From Planctomycetota bacterium (GTDB lineage Bacteria; Planctomycetota; Planctomycetia; Pirellulales; PALSA-1355), in the NCBI GenBank assembly GCA_003389325.1, contig QQVE01000051.1, positions 1-64,000 of the forward strand: a stretch of DNA of 64,000 nucleotides, given 5' to 3'. Both the position numbers and the translations under genes were made by a program. Shown in pieces: positions 26,601 to 34,472 of this stretch (position 1 is the stretch's first letter; the number at the start of each line of letters is the position of its first letter). Under the pieces are notes generated by a model that searched no databases, was not told where the DNA came from, and saw only the letters and a program-made list of their open reading frames with translations.

Positions 26601-28063
26601 TTGCTGTAGTCGCTCGGCGAGGGAGTTCCGTTCTCGTTGCCGTGAAACCCGCCGCCCAACTGCCAGGTCTGGCCGTGGTCGTCGGAGTAGATCACGTGCG
26701 ACCAGGAAACTCCCGTGACGTCGGCCGTCTCGCGATGATCGGCCGGAATCAAGAGCCGGCCGGCGTAGTCGCCCTGCTGCAACTGAATGCCGTGGCCCGG
26801 TCCGATCGCATTCCAACCCCAGGGCGTGTCGGGATAGGCGCCGGGCGGGCCGGGATTGTTTCCCTCGGTTACCTTGACCGACTCGGTGATTTCGACCGGC
26901 GCGCTCCAAGTCTGGCCGTCGTCCGAGGAGCGGGTGACCCACACGTCTTGGATCGTACGGTTGTAAACCAGGAAGACTTCGCTCGTGACACGGTCGACCA
27001 CCGGCGTGGGACTACCGGTTCGTGGCTCTGAGCCGACCTGTATTTCTTTGACAACATGCTGCACCGGCGACCAGGTCGCGCCACCGTCGAGACTCCGCCG
27101 CATGACGATCGCATAAGAACTCTGGTCGGTGATGTTCGAACGACCCTCGGCAAATGCGAGCACGACGCCGGAGTTGGTCGTCACCAGCGCCGGAGCGTAG
27201 AAGATCGGGTAGCCGCCGTCTCCCCAGTTGAACAGCTCGATCGGCTTGCGCTGTTCGACCGGCGTGGCCGCAATCTGCGGTGGAGCGATCAACCTCAGCG
27301 AGGTCTCCGATGAAGTCGCATTGGCTTCGGCCACCGCTGCATCGCCGGCATCCACGTTGCCGTCGCGATTGTAGTCGTAGGGCGAAGTGACCGGCACCGA
27401 CACGCCCGGATTGCTCAGCGGGGCTTGCTCGTCCACGGCGTCGACGATCGCATCGGTCGGGCTATTGCCCGATTCGCCCACGGCATTGCCGAAGTAGAAG
27501 ACGTCGTCGTGCGATAGCCCGGTGCGAACCGTCGCCTTGACCGTCACCTCGAGCCACTGCTTCTGGATCGCCCCGTCCGGCCACATGAGCGTGACCCGGG
27601 TGGATTCGTCTGGACCGGCGTCGGGACGCAGCGCGATGGTTGTCGGCTGCGGTCCGCTCGACCAGCTTGCCGGATCATTGACATTGCCAACGCGGAACGC
27701 GAAGTCGTCGGCCGTCAGCGTCGCGGTAGGCAGACCCGCGATATCGACAGCCACGGCGTTGATGCCGCGGCTGTAGCTTGTGTAGTTGGCAAACGAGGCC
27801 GTTTGGCCCGGCAGCAGGGCGACTTTGTCGGTCGCCAGCGCCGCGTCGTCCGCGGCGTTGGCTGCCGGGTCGTTCCCATCGAACGACGAGTTGTTGTAGA
27901 GAATGCTCCGCCCCACGACCTCCACGGACAGGAGGTCATGGAATACCGGCTCGACAGGGTCCGCCGACATCAGCGTCCTGTCTTCCAGCACCTCGAACAA
28001 CAACCGCTCGCGACCTCGGCCGACGCCCCGGGGAGTGCGGGCCGGAACTTGATGATGCACCAA
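23609..28063 (-). CDS. Exported BNR-repeat sialidase-like protein with two LamG domains and dockerin-like ends
   Basis: 1,484 residues. The start is TTG 28063 or GTG 28060, just after agga. The planctomycete export signature LLFEVLEDRTLMSAD is at about 21-35. A module at 48-255 (VVGRSILYNNSSFDG, SYSRGIN, DVFYFGN, then dockerin-like YDYNRDGNVDAGDA) recurs at 1166-1386 (VVGRHVFYNGSKFDG, SYSRGIN, DVFYFGN, FDFDRSGVVSAVDN). Between them, residues 270-650 resemble exo-sialidases: YPIFYAPALV and VVLAFAEGR at the start and five Asp boxes (for example SLDGGATWS, SSDDGQTWS). Two LamG domains follow (about 690-850 and 985-1160). The usual FRIP motif is altered to FYAP, so sialidase activity is uncertain. 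Secreted; probably acts on complex glycans. Confidence 0.85.
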   Translation of the reverse strand: MVHHQVPARTPRGVGRGRERLLFEVLEDRTLMSADPVEPVFHDLLSVEVVGRSILYNNSSFDGNDPAANAADDAALATDKVALLPGQTASFANYTSYSRGINAVAVDIAGLPTATLTADDFAFRVGNVNDPASWSSGPQPTTIALRPDAGPDESTRVTLMWPDGAIQKQWLEVTVKATVRTGLSHDDVFYFGNAVGESGNSPTDAIVDAVDEQAPLSNPGVSVPVTSPYDYNRDGNVDAGDAAVAEANATSSETSLRLIAPPQIAATPVEQRKPIELFNWGDGGYPIFYAPALVTTNSGVVLAFAEGRSNITDQSSYAIVMRRSLDGGATWSPVQHVVKEIQVGSEPRTGSPTPVVDRVTSEVFLVYNRTIQDVWVTRSSDDGQTWSAPVEITESVKVTEGNNPGPPGAYPDTPWGWNAIGPGHGIQLQQGDYAGRLLIPADHRETADVTGVSWSHVIYSDDHGQTWQLGGGFHGNENGTPSPSDYSNENTLVELDNGFVYMSARVNKNSAHYRGKSYSFDGGISWLPVGIEGDISSTQVQGSLLRVNEDVIVFASPSNPLDNERQEMTIWISYDGAFNWTRSKVVFFGFAGYSDMTLVGPDTLLLAYNRGHVGGALTGGANSSGAFYSKIGLARINLRWLESDEPYHFEWYFNEEAPGQPATITGPAVQDYGPWDQRAWIRGNVPQYVEGRNGDSALQLTTATDNVVLSQGTTTPLQLRADVGLTAEVVLKTTATSGVIIGTQPTIQNWTLKMVGGHVQFSLFDLVNNPTITSDLPINDGAWHHVAAVRDVNAGLLRLYVDGVEAATAVADMSDPLPLDEFEVTHDYEPVVLGAYNTGAEQLAFVVDAVRFTHAALAPAEFLDEAQVVPKPPPPEPYPSNAPTTIPGLQLWLPPYRPDSYFGDFTGLVDPLPLEPFEGMATRSARDASSNAYEVRSDSALRQVLYSSDEVIGPHWEHVAAPGAIVGSALQVPRINGPDPKNFYFVQNTGVFTLSIFARVETETGGVMTLFDTSDAKTTLPGFSLYRETNGALTLKVTASGSVVRFQDSTPAGVFQAGQWYHVAVVGSGPGNPVAFYLTPVGEDAPTSYTSPTMLTGPNGNYPSGAGFELFIGSRTFTSNTFTIEPVARPSTFAPFNGGLVNAAVYDTALTPEQIQQLFLHGKGIAPEVVGRHVFYNGSKFDGFTSGVSVSDDLAVAPDKTAYLPGSGPATFANITSYSRGINGIIVDLQDAQGAITQNDFHFKVGANNAPSTWIDAPAPSAFSVRPGAGLGGSDRVEIIWPNGAIANTWLQVVVEGNDAAGGFNTNTGLAASDVFYFGNRIGETGSGSPTLAVTSAQDEIAARNNAGFGAAITNVFDFDRSGVVSAVDNIIARSNTGTLIKINLTDPPAAPQTASLAESTPAVAVALSMPVPTAAKDEPPAGSARAVLLAPRRRPSAAAPPLEQNGPAVDRALLSTDAVLASLELGNGLLDQLLADLRDSSRP

Positions 28064-28448
28064 TCCTGCTGGACCTCAAAGTTGTGGAATGACTCAGCGC
28101 CCGGCAGGATTTCAAAGCCCCCTGGGCCACACCCAAATCAATCAGCGTCGAGGGACGAGATCGTCAGGAAACCACCGACATGTGCTGTAGGTCCATTGTC
28201 AACAAAAACCTACGCAAAGTCTATTCTTTTCGTCAGATTCGCCTGGGCGGAATGCTGCCTTCGGCACGGGCCTGCCTGAACGGCGCCGCTGGTCGAGACG
28301 GAGAATGCCGGCCGGCGCATGCCGTCTCGGCCGGCCGGCGCTGGGTTTACGGAGCGTCTCACAGGGGGTAGACTGACGACCAAAGAGGGCGAACGCCCGC
28401 AAGCTTTGCGGCAACGTTCTCGCCAAGACGCGGCCCAAGCCGCAAGCC
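28064..28448. other. Intergenic region upstream of sialidase gene and tRNA
   Basis: 385 bp that must hold the leftward sialidase promoter and the rightward tRNA promoter. A hairpin is visible at 28295-28328: GAGACGG / CCGTCTC outer arms and ATGC / GCAT inner arms. The 12-mer GCCGGCCGGCGC occurs twice close by. No T-run follows, so it is not a standard terminator. No supported gene. Confidence 0.35.
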
Positions 28449-28535
28449 GGAGAGGTGGCTGAGTGGTCGAAAGCGCCGGTTTGCTAAATCGGTGACCGGG
28501 TAACCGGTCCGCAGGTTCGAATCCTGTCCTCTCCG
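28449..28535 (+). tRNA. tRNA-Ser (anticodon GCU)
   Basis: 87 nt including the discriminator base G. Acceptor arms GGAGAGG (28449-28455) and CCTCTCC (28528-28534) pair fully. The D-arm contains TGGCTGAGTGGTCGAAAG, the anticodon loop is TTTGCTAAA giving GCU, the long variable arm (ACCGGGTAACCGGT) is typical of class II tRNASer, and the T-loop reads GGTTCGAATCC. CCA is not encoded. Reads AGC/AGU codons. Confidence 0.97.
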
Positions 28536-28566
28536 CTTAGCATCTCAACACAGTCAGCAGCGAATC

Positions 28567-28592
28567 AAGCCCTGGGGTCGTCCCGAGGGCTT
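28567..28592. terminator. Likely (bidirectional) terminator between tRNA-Ser and porin gene
   Basis: Perfect 7-bp arms AAGCCCT (28567-28573) and AGGGCTT (28586-28592) extended by GGG/CCC with one bulge. It lies 31 bp after the rightward tRNA and 61 bp after the leftward porin stop, so it could serve both. T-richness after the stem is only moderate (GCTTCATTTC). Confidence 0.6.
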
Positions 28593-28653
28593 GCTTCATT
28601 TCGGCGGCCGTACTCGACAGTTCGCACGACGCTGCTGTGGCGTCGGGGCGGTT

Positions 28654-30312
28654 CTAGAACTCGACCTGGAATCGGGTGCCGAAGATGTCGAACGGGGCGA
28701 AACCCGCCCACTCCGGGGTCGTGTATTGAGGCATGCTATGGATCCAGTTGAACTGCACCCGGGTGTACTGGTTCCACCACCAATTGATGGCCACGGTGCT
28801 CTCGTTCGCATAGCCGGGGTTGGGCGAGGGCGGCGGCCCGACATCATCGGAGATCTGGTTTTCCGGCAGGATGTTGTCGGCCGCCAGATTCATGTACGAC
28901 CATCGGAAAGCCAATTCCCAGGCCCCCCAGCCGCCGATCTGGCCGCGCGTCCCCGTGCCGTAGAACGGGCTGAACGGCTGGCAATTGTAGTCCAGCACGC
29001 CGGTTTCTTGGTTGTAGCCTGCGTTCTCACCGGTCAGAAAAATGCCTCCCTGAATGTAGGCACCGTAGTAGAAGATGGCCGGGCCATTGAGCTGGTTGAC
29101 CCACGTGGCCATGAACTCCGTCTGAAAGTGCGCGGGCCCGCGGTTGAAGGCCAGTTCGAGATGCGGAAAATGAAAGCTTTCGGAGACGATCCGGCCGGAG
29201 TCGATCACCGGCGGGGTTCCGGCAGCCGTCAACCCGAAACCGGCCGCGTCCCCGAGGAAGAACTCCGGAAACGGCCGCGATTGGTAGGTCTTGGCGAAAG
29301 GTCCCGTCGTGCCCTCGCCACCGATTCCCCCGTAGCAGTAGCCACCGCCGACGTGCAGCAATCGCAGGTCGTTGGGTACGTAATCGTCATAGTACAGGAG
29401 GTGCGTGCCCCGGACCGCGAATGCCACACCGCCGCTGTCGCCGATTTCATTGGCGAATCTTGTGTCGCCGAGCGTCCCGTAGCCTAGCTCCGCGCCGTTG
29501 AAGAAGGTAAAGCCCGTGGCGAAGATGCTGTAGGCGAGCGTTGACATCCGGTCATCACTAACGCGATAGGCCATCATGCCGGTGCGCCGGAACGGGTCCA
29601 TGGCCTGAAAGGGTAGTGAACGCTCCAGGAAGTCGAGATGCCGCACGCTGGTCAAACCGTCCATCGTCGTGGGCTGACGGAAATGGCCGAGCCGCACGGC
29701 GCCGAAAAAGGGGAGCGACCCCTGCTCGCCCCACACGTCCAGCAGGCTCGGACGGCCGGTGACGGCGAAATCGACCTCGATGCTATAGCGCGTGTGCTCG
29801 CTGACGGCACCCAGCGCTTGCAGTCGAGCGCGGCGAAAACCCACGCCGTCCTGAATGTCTCCCAGAACCGCGCGACTTGCGGGCCCCTGGCTGAACAGAC
29901 CGTCCTCGAGTTGGAAAAAACCACTGACCCGGATCAGTGGCAGCTCCGGCTCCTCTTCGCCCCGGCCCAGCAGTTCGACGAGCTTGTCGGCCGTGCTCTT
30001 TGATTCCGCCTGCATCTCGGCCAACTGTCGCTCCGTGGCTTCGAGACGTTGGCGAAGCAGACTTGTTTCATCCGAGGCGGCAGGCGGCGGGGTCGGCGCT
30101 GCCTGAACGAAATCGACGGGCGTGACGTTCGAATCGAACACTGCAGTCGTGGGCGGCAGGCGCTGGGAGATCGGCGCGGACCACGCGGCCGGCGCCAACG
30201 GACCAGGCGGCGCGATGAGCTTTTCCTGGGCCATGGCCGCGCGCGACGCCAGGCAACTCAGCAAGGCGACGGCAACGCTTGCCGCGGTTCGAATCTCACG
30301 TCCAACCGACAC
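28654..30312 (-). CDS. OprO/OprP-like outer-membrane porin
   Basis: 552 residues from GTG 30312. Signal peptide TAASVAVALLSCLASRAAMA/Q. Residues about 85-115 form a coiled coil (LLRQRLEATERQLAEMQAES) followed by the barrel: IRVSGFFQLEDGLFSQ, GVGFRRARLQALG, YSIEVDFAV, VRLGHFRQP, LDFLERSLP, TGMMAY, and a terminal strand ending in Phe (TRFQVEF). This coiled-coil plus barrel layout matches the phosphate-selective porin family (OprO/OprP, PF07396) common in planctomycetes. Specificity for phosphate or polyphosphate cannot be read here. No phosphate-transport genes are nearby. Confidence 0.88.
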   Translation of the reverse strand: MSVGREIRTAASVAVALLSCLASRAAMAQEKLIAPPGPLAPAAWSAPISQRLPPTTAVFDSNVTPVDFVQAAPTPPPAASDETSLLRQRLEATERQLAEMQAESKSTADKLVELLGRGEEEPELPLIRVSGFFQLEDGLFSQGPASRAVLGDIQDGVGFRRARLQALGAVSEHTRYSIEVDFAVTGRPSLLDVWGEQGSLPFFGAVRLGHFRQPTTMDGLTSVRHLDFLERSLPFQAMDPFRRTGMMAYRVSDDRMSTLAYSIFATGFTFFNGAELGYGTLGDTRFANEIGDSGGVAFAVRGTHLLYYDDYVPNDLRLLHVGGGYCYGGIGGEGTTGPFAKTYQSRPFPEFFLGDAAGFGLTAAGTPPVIDSGRIVSESFHFPHLELAFNRGPAHFQTEFMATWVNQLNGPAIFYYGAYIQGGIFLTGENAGYNQETGVLDYNCQPFSPFYGTGTRGQIGGWGAWELAFRWSYMNLAADNILPENQISDDVGPPPSPNPGYANESTVAINWWWNQYTRVQFNWIHSMPQYTTPEWAGFAPFDIFGTRFQVEF

Positions 30313-31008
30313 GATGTGGTATCCCCCTGGTCCCCCAAAACCGCACGGAGCGTGTTAAAGATTATCGGTTATGCGGATCATCCGGCTTGTATCGGGTTTG
30401 CCGGAAGCGAGTTACGATTCGGAAAGTTAGAGCCAGAAGTGACAAACTGCGTTCGCAGGGAAAGTTAGGGCATTGCTTCGCAATAGACTGCGGCGGTGCG
30501 ACTCAACGACTGCGCGGCGACGCAAGCGGGGGGGCTGTACCCCCGTCCTAACGATCCTCCGGCGTCATCGGGCCGTGGGACCCGCACGCCGCGCCGGTCG
30601 CCTCTCTGCCTCACGGCGGACCCTCTCCATGGTGCCATGGCGACGTGCGCTGCCGCACCCATTCGCCGGGCGGATCCCGATGCGCTCGAGTGCGTGACAT
30701 GCGTCCCTCGCCTCCGCCATTGAAACGCGCAAGTGGCTGAGCACTTGAACCATGACACGTGCGTAGCGAGGCGCGACGGTGCGCTAGAGTGCTGCGTTGG
30801 TGTATTGCCGAAGCGCGAAGTGACAATCCTCTTCGCGCTGCGAGAACCTCGTGCGACATCCACTCAGACACTTGAGTTCGAGACGCTAAATGCTTTAAGA
30901 TTGCCCGCGAGTGGTACGCGACCATCGGTCGGGCGGCTGCCGCAACGTGCCACGATGCGGGGCATGCATTGCCTCGAAGTACCAACGCGTGCGCCAAGCG
31001 AGGTCAGG
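30313..31008. other. Long intergenic region upstream of the respiratory operon
   Basis: 696 bp between the leftward porin gene and coxB. The coxB frame stays open upstream to 30733, with an in-frame ATG at 30955, but that stretch reads as non-coding and the first membrane helix of subunit II is already complete after ATG 31009. The region should hold the porin promoter and the promoter of the oxidase operon. I see no strong hairpin and no other supported gene. Confidence 0.4.
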
Positions 31009-32052
31009 ATGTCAGACTCGGCGGCACTGGGGACAGGATGCATCTTCGCGGCCGCCCAACAGATGGGCGACGTGTCGATCTTCAGTCCCGCCTCTCCGCA
31101 GGCTGGTTCGATTGTCACGCTCTCGTGGCTGGTGTTCGCCGTAGCGGCCTTCATCTTCGTGGTCGTCGAGGGCGTGCTTTTCTACTGCGTGTTTCGCTTC
31201 CGGCACCGGGGCGAACCCACGGACACCGAGCCGCCCCAAGTCTACGGCAGCCACCCCATCGAAATCGCCTGGACCGTGGCGCCCTCGATGATCGTGTTCT
31301 TTCTGGTGCTGGTGGGCGCGCGCACGTTGTGGGAAGTGAACATCGCGCCGGCGGCGCCCACGACCGAATCGGCCGACGAATCGGGCGTGCTCGACGTGAC
31401 GGTGGTCGGACGCCAGTGGTGGTGGGAGTATCAATACAAGCGCTACGATGGCCGCGAGTTGAGCATTATCACGGCCAACGAGTTGCACATTCCGGCCAGC
31501 GATGCCGAGACGCCCCGCTCGACGCGGCTGGCGCTCCGCTCGGCCGACGTCTGCCACAGCTTTTGGGTGCCGCGGCTCGGCGGCAAGATGGACGTCATCC
31601 CCGGACGGCACAACACGCTGTGGCTCGAAACCGACAAGCCGGGGCTCTATCTCGGTCAATGCGCCGAGTACTGCGGCACGCAACATGCGCACATGCTGAT
31701 CCGCGTCGTCGTCGATTCGCCGGCAGACTTCGAACGGTGGCTCGAGAGCCAGGCCAAACCGGCGGTGGAGGATGCGGAGGTTTCTCAAGGGCGCGAGGCG
31801 TTTCTCTCCGAGTCGTGCGTCAATTGCCATCGCATTCGCGGCACGACCGCGCATGGCAACTACGCGCCCGACCTGACGCACCTGATGAGCCGAAAGACGA
31901 TCGCCGGCGCCGCGGTCGAAAACAATGCCGAGAACCTGGAACACTGGGTGCACGATCCTCAGGATCTCAAGCCCGGCTGTTTGATGCCGGCCTTCGGATT
32001 GACGGACAAGAAGCAGCAGATGATCGTCCGCTACCTGTTAACGCTCGAGTAA
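31009..32052 (+). CDS. coxB: Cytochrome c oxidase subunit II with fused cytochrome c (caa3 type)
   Basis: 347 residues from ATG 31009, preceded by gaggtcagg. Two transmembrane helices (about 25-55 and 85-107) anchor a cupredoxin domain. The CuA ligands are complete: H183, C218, E220, C222, H226 and M229 (GQCAEYCGTQHAHM), with the preceding aromatic QWWWEY patch. A C-terminal mono-haem cytochrome c follows (C270-VN-C273-H274, distal Met in CLMPAFG), making this a caa3-type subunit II that takes electrons directly from a c-type cytochrome. It is the first gene of the oxidase cluster; coxA begins 81 bp downstream. Confidence 0.95.
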   Translation: MSDSAALGTGCIFAAAQQMGDVSIFSPASPQAGSIVTLSWLVFAVAAFIFVVVEGVLFYCVFRFRHRGEPTDTEPPQVYGSHPIEIAWTVAPSMIVFFLVLVGARTLWEVNIAPAAPTTESADESGVLDVTVVGRQWWWEYQYKRYDGRELSIITANELHIPASDAETPRSTRLALRSADVCHSFWVPRLGGKMDVIPGRHNTLWLETDKPGLYLGQCAEYCGTQHAHMLIRVVVDSPADFERWLESQAKPAVEDAEVSQGREAFLSESCVNCHRIRGTTAHGNYAPDLTHLMSRKTIAGAAVENNAENLEHWVHDPQDLKPGCLMPAFGLTDKKQQMIVRYLLTLE

Positions 32053-32133
32053 GCACGGATACGAACCAAGGGGGGACGCGGCTCTCGGATCGGGACCCGA
32101 CCGAACACGCGGAGTCGCCTCTCGCAGGAACCT

Positions 32134-33789
32134 ATGGCTGTCGCCGAACATCCCGAACCAGCCCCGGCTTCGGCGTCGCGCCCCGGCCTGCCGTCGATCT
32201 TGCACGAGTGGACCACGACGGTCGACCACAAGAAGCTGGGCATCATGTACGTCGTGATGGCGATCCTGTTTCTCGTGATCGGCGGATGCGAAGCGCTGCT
32301 GATGCGCATCCAATTGTGGAGTGCGAACAACGAGATTATTCCGCCGGACATCTTCAACCAACTCTTCACGATGCACGGCACGACGATGGTCTTCTTCGTC
32401 GGAATGCCCATCTTGATCGGCATGGCCAACTACCTGGTGCCGCTGATGATCGGCGCCCGCGACATGGCCTTTCCGCGGCTCAACGCCTTGGGCTTCTGGA
32501 CGACGGCGTTCGGCGGCATGCTGGTCTATTTCAGCTTCGCCACCGGCGGCGCCCCGGCCTTGGGCTGGTTCGCCTACGCTCCGCTGACCGAGAGCACCTT
32601 TGCCCGCAGCGCCGCGACCGACTTCTGGGCGCTGGGGCTGATCACCAGCGGCGTCGGCTCGATCGCGGCGGGCGTGAATTTCATCGCCACGATCCTCGGC
32701 ATGCGTGCGCCCGGCATGACGTTGCGGAGGCTGCCGTTCTTCGTCTGGACCATGCTCTGGACGAGCATGCAGTTGCTGATAGCCATTCCGCCACTGACGG
32801 CCGGGCTGATTATGGTCATGTTCGACCGGCAGCTAGGGGCGCACTTTTTCGACGTGCAGAACGGCGGCTCGGCCATCTTCTGGCAACACCTGTTTTGGTT
32901 CTTCGGCCACCCGGAGGTCTACATTCTGATTCTGCCAGTGTTCGGGATGGTCTCCGAAGTGATTCCGGTGTTCTCGCGCAAGGTGCTGTTCGGCTACGAG
33001 TTCATGGCCGCCGCGACGATGGCCATCGCGTTCATCGCGTTGGGGGTGTGGGCGCATCACATGTTTTGCGTGGGGCTGAGCCGCACGCTCGATCTGTATT
33101 TCGTCGTGGCCAGCCTGCTGGTGTCGATTCCCACCGGCATCAAGTTCTTCAACTGGCTGGCCACGATGTTCGGCGGCAAGATCAGCTTCGCCTCGCCGAT
33201 GCTGTTCAGCTTCGGCTTCTTGTCGATGTTTCTGATCGGCGGCCTGACGGGCATCATGCTCGCCGTAGCCCCGTTCGACTTTCAGTTGTCCGACACCTAT
33301 TTCGTCGTGGGCCACTTCCACTGGGTGCTCATCGGCGGCACGCTGTTTGGCACTTTTGCGGGCATCTACTACTGGTACCCCAAGGTTACCGGCCGCATGC
33401 TCAACGAGTCGCTGGCCCAGTGGCAGTTCTGGCTGTTGTACGTGGGCTTCATCCTCACGTTCGGGCCGATGCACGTCTCGGGCATACTGGGGATGCCGCG
33501 CCGCATCTTCACCTACGAGCCGGATCGGGCCTGGGAAATCTGGAACCAGGTGGCCACGGTCGGCGCCTTCGTGCAAGCGCCGAGCTACCTGATCTTCGTC
33601 TACAACCTGATCAGCTCGCTGTGGAAGGGAAAGCCGGCCGGCGACGATCCCTGGGACGCGTGGACGCTGGAATGGACCACCACGTCGCCGCCACCGAGCT
33701 ACAACTTCGAAGTCGTGCCGACCGTGCATAGCCGCCGGCCGCTGTGGGACGCCAAGCACCCCGACGACCCCGACTGGCTGTACGAATGA
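32134..33789 (+). CDS. coxA: Cytochrome c oxidase subunit I
   Basis: 551 residues, about 12 transmembrane helices. Catalytic residues are intact: low-spin haem ligand H81 (TMHGTTM), CuB ligands H259 (GHPEVY, with Y263 for the His-Tyr cross-link) and H308-H309 (WAHHMF), haem a3 and a ligands H394 and H396 (GHFHWVL). The PTGIKFFNW segment of the K-channel and ANYLVPLMIGARDMAFPR of the D-channel are present, so it is an A-type, proton-pumping oxidase. It follows coxB and overlaps or abuts coxC depending on the start used there. Reduces O2 to water in the inner membrane. Confidence 0.97.
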   Translation: MAVAEHPEPAPASASRPGLPSILHEWTTTVDHKKLGIMYVVMAILFLVIGGCEALLMRIQLWSANNEIIPPDIFNQLFTMHGTTMVFFVGMPILIGMANYLVPLMIGARDMAFPRLNALGFWTTAFGGMLVYFSFATGGAPALGWFAYAPLTESTFARSAATDFWALGLITSGVGSIAAGVNFIATILGMRAPGMTLRRLPFFVWTMLWTSMQLLIAIPPLTAGLIMVMFDRQLGAHFFDVQNGGSAIFWQHLFWFFGHPEVYILILPVFGMVSEVIPVFSRKVLFGYEFMAAATMAIAFIALGVWAHHMFCVGLSRTLDLYFVVASLLVSIPTGIKFFNWLATMFGGKISFASPMLFSFGFLSMFLIGGLTGIMLAVAPFDFQLSDTYFVVGHFHWVLIGGTLFGTFAGIYYWYPKVTGRMLNESLAQWQFWLLYVGFILTFGPMHVSGILGMPRRIFTYEPDRAWEIWNQVATVGAFVQAPSYLIFVYNLISSLWKGKPAGDDPWDAWTLEWTTTSPPPSYNFEVVPTVHSRRPLWDAKHPDDPDWLYE

Positions 33790-33845
33790 CACCCCCGGGC
33801 CGCCGCCGCATGCCGCGGGCGGCCAAGCATAGCAGAGGAATTACG

Positions 33846-34454
33846 TTGGCAACCCGTAGCGGCTATTCCGGTTCGCCCGCCCCCTTCCCACCTCCGGTGC
33901 CGAAGGAGATGCGACTAAGCGAACACGAATGGGGAATGCTGAGCTTCCTGTTCTCCGAGGTGGCGTTCTTCAGCACGTTGATCGTGGCCTACATCAACTT
34001 CGAAGGCGAAGACACGATCGGCCCCACGCCCGAGATTCTGTCGCTGCCACTGGTGTTTGGCACGACCGCCTGCCTGCTCTCCAGCAGCCTGACGGTGCAC
34101 CTCGCCACGCATTCGCTCGAGCGCGGCAAGCAGGCCCTGTTCCGACTGTTCTGGGCGCTGACCATCGCCCTGGGCATCGCGTTTCTGGCCGGCACGGCCT
34201 ACGAGTGGTACGGCTTGATCGTGGACGAGCACCTGACGATCAGCCGCAACCTGTTCGGCACGACGTTCTACACGCTGGTCGGCTTCCATGCCTTTCACGT
34301 CACGGTAGGCGTGATCGCGATGTCGGTGCTGCTCGCTCTGGCCCTGGGGCGGCAAGTGACGCGCGAACACTCCCTGGCGGCCAAGCTTGTGTCCTGGTAT
34401 TGGCATTTCGTCGACGGCGTGTGGATCGTCGTCTTCGCCGTGGTCTATCTGTAA
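33846..34454 (+). CDS. coxC: Cytochrome c oxidase subunit III
   Basis: 202 residues from TTG 33846, chosen because agagga sits six bases upstream. An ATG at 33786 would overlap the coxA stop (ATGA) and add 20 Arg-rich residues, and cannot be excluded. Five helices are visible. Family landmarks: RLSEHEWGMLSFLFSEVAFF (first helix), SSLTVHLA, TAYEWYGL, LFGTTFYTLVGFHAFHVT and SWYWHFVDGVWIVVF at the C-terminus. Subunit III stabilises proton pumping by subunit I. The next gene starts within 20 bp. Confidence 0.93.
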   Translation: MATRSGYSGSPAPFPPPVPKEMRLSEHEWGMLSFLFSEVAFFSTLIVAYINFEGEDTIGPTPEILSLPLVFGTTACLLSSSLTVHLATHSLERGKQALFRLFWALTIALGIAFLAGTAYEWYGLIVDEHLTISRNLFGTTFYTLVGFHAFHVTVGVIAMSVLLALALGRQVTREHSLAAKLVSWYWHFVDGVWIVVFAVVYL

Positions 34455-34472
34455 GGACGCGTGGCGGGATCC

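Noticed and set aside
30969..33731. 920-codon plus-strand frame across coxB and coxA
   Set aside because: It is out of frame with two genes that contain complete catalytic motifs; composition is Arg-rich and without domains.
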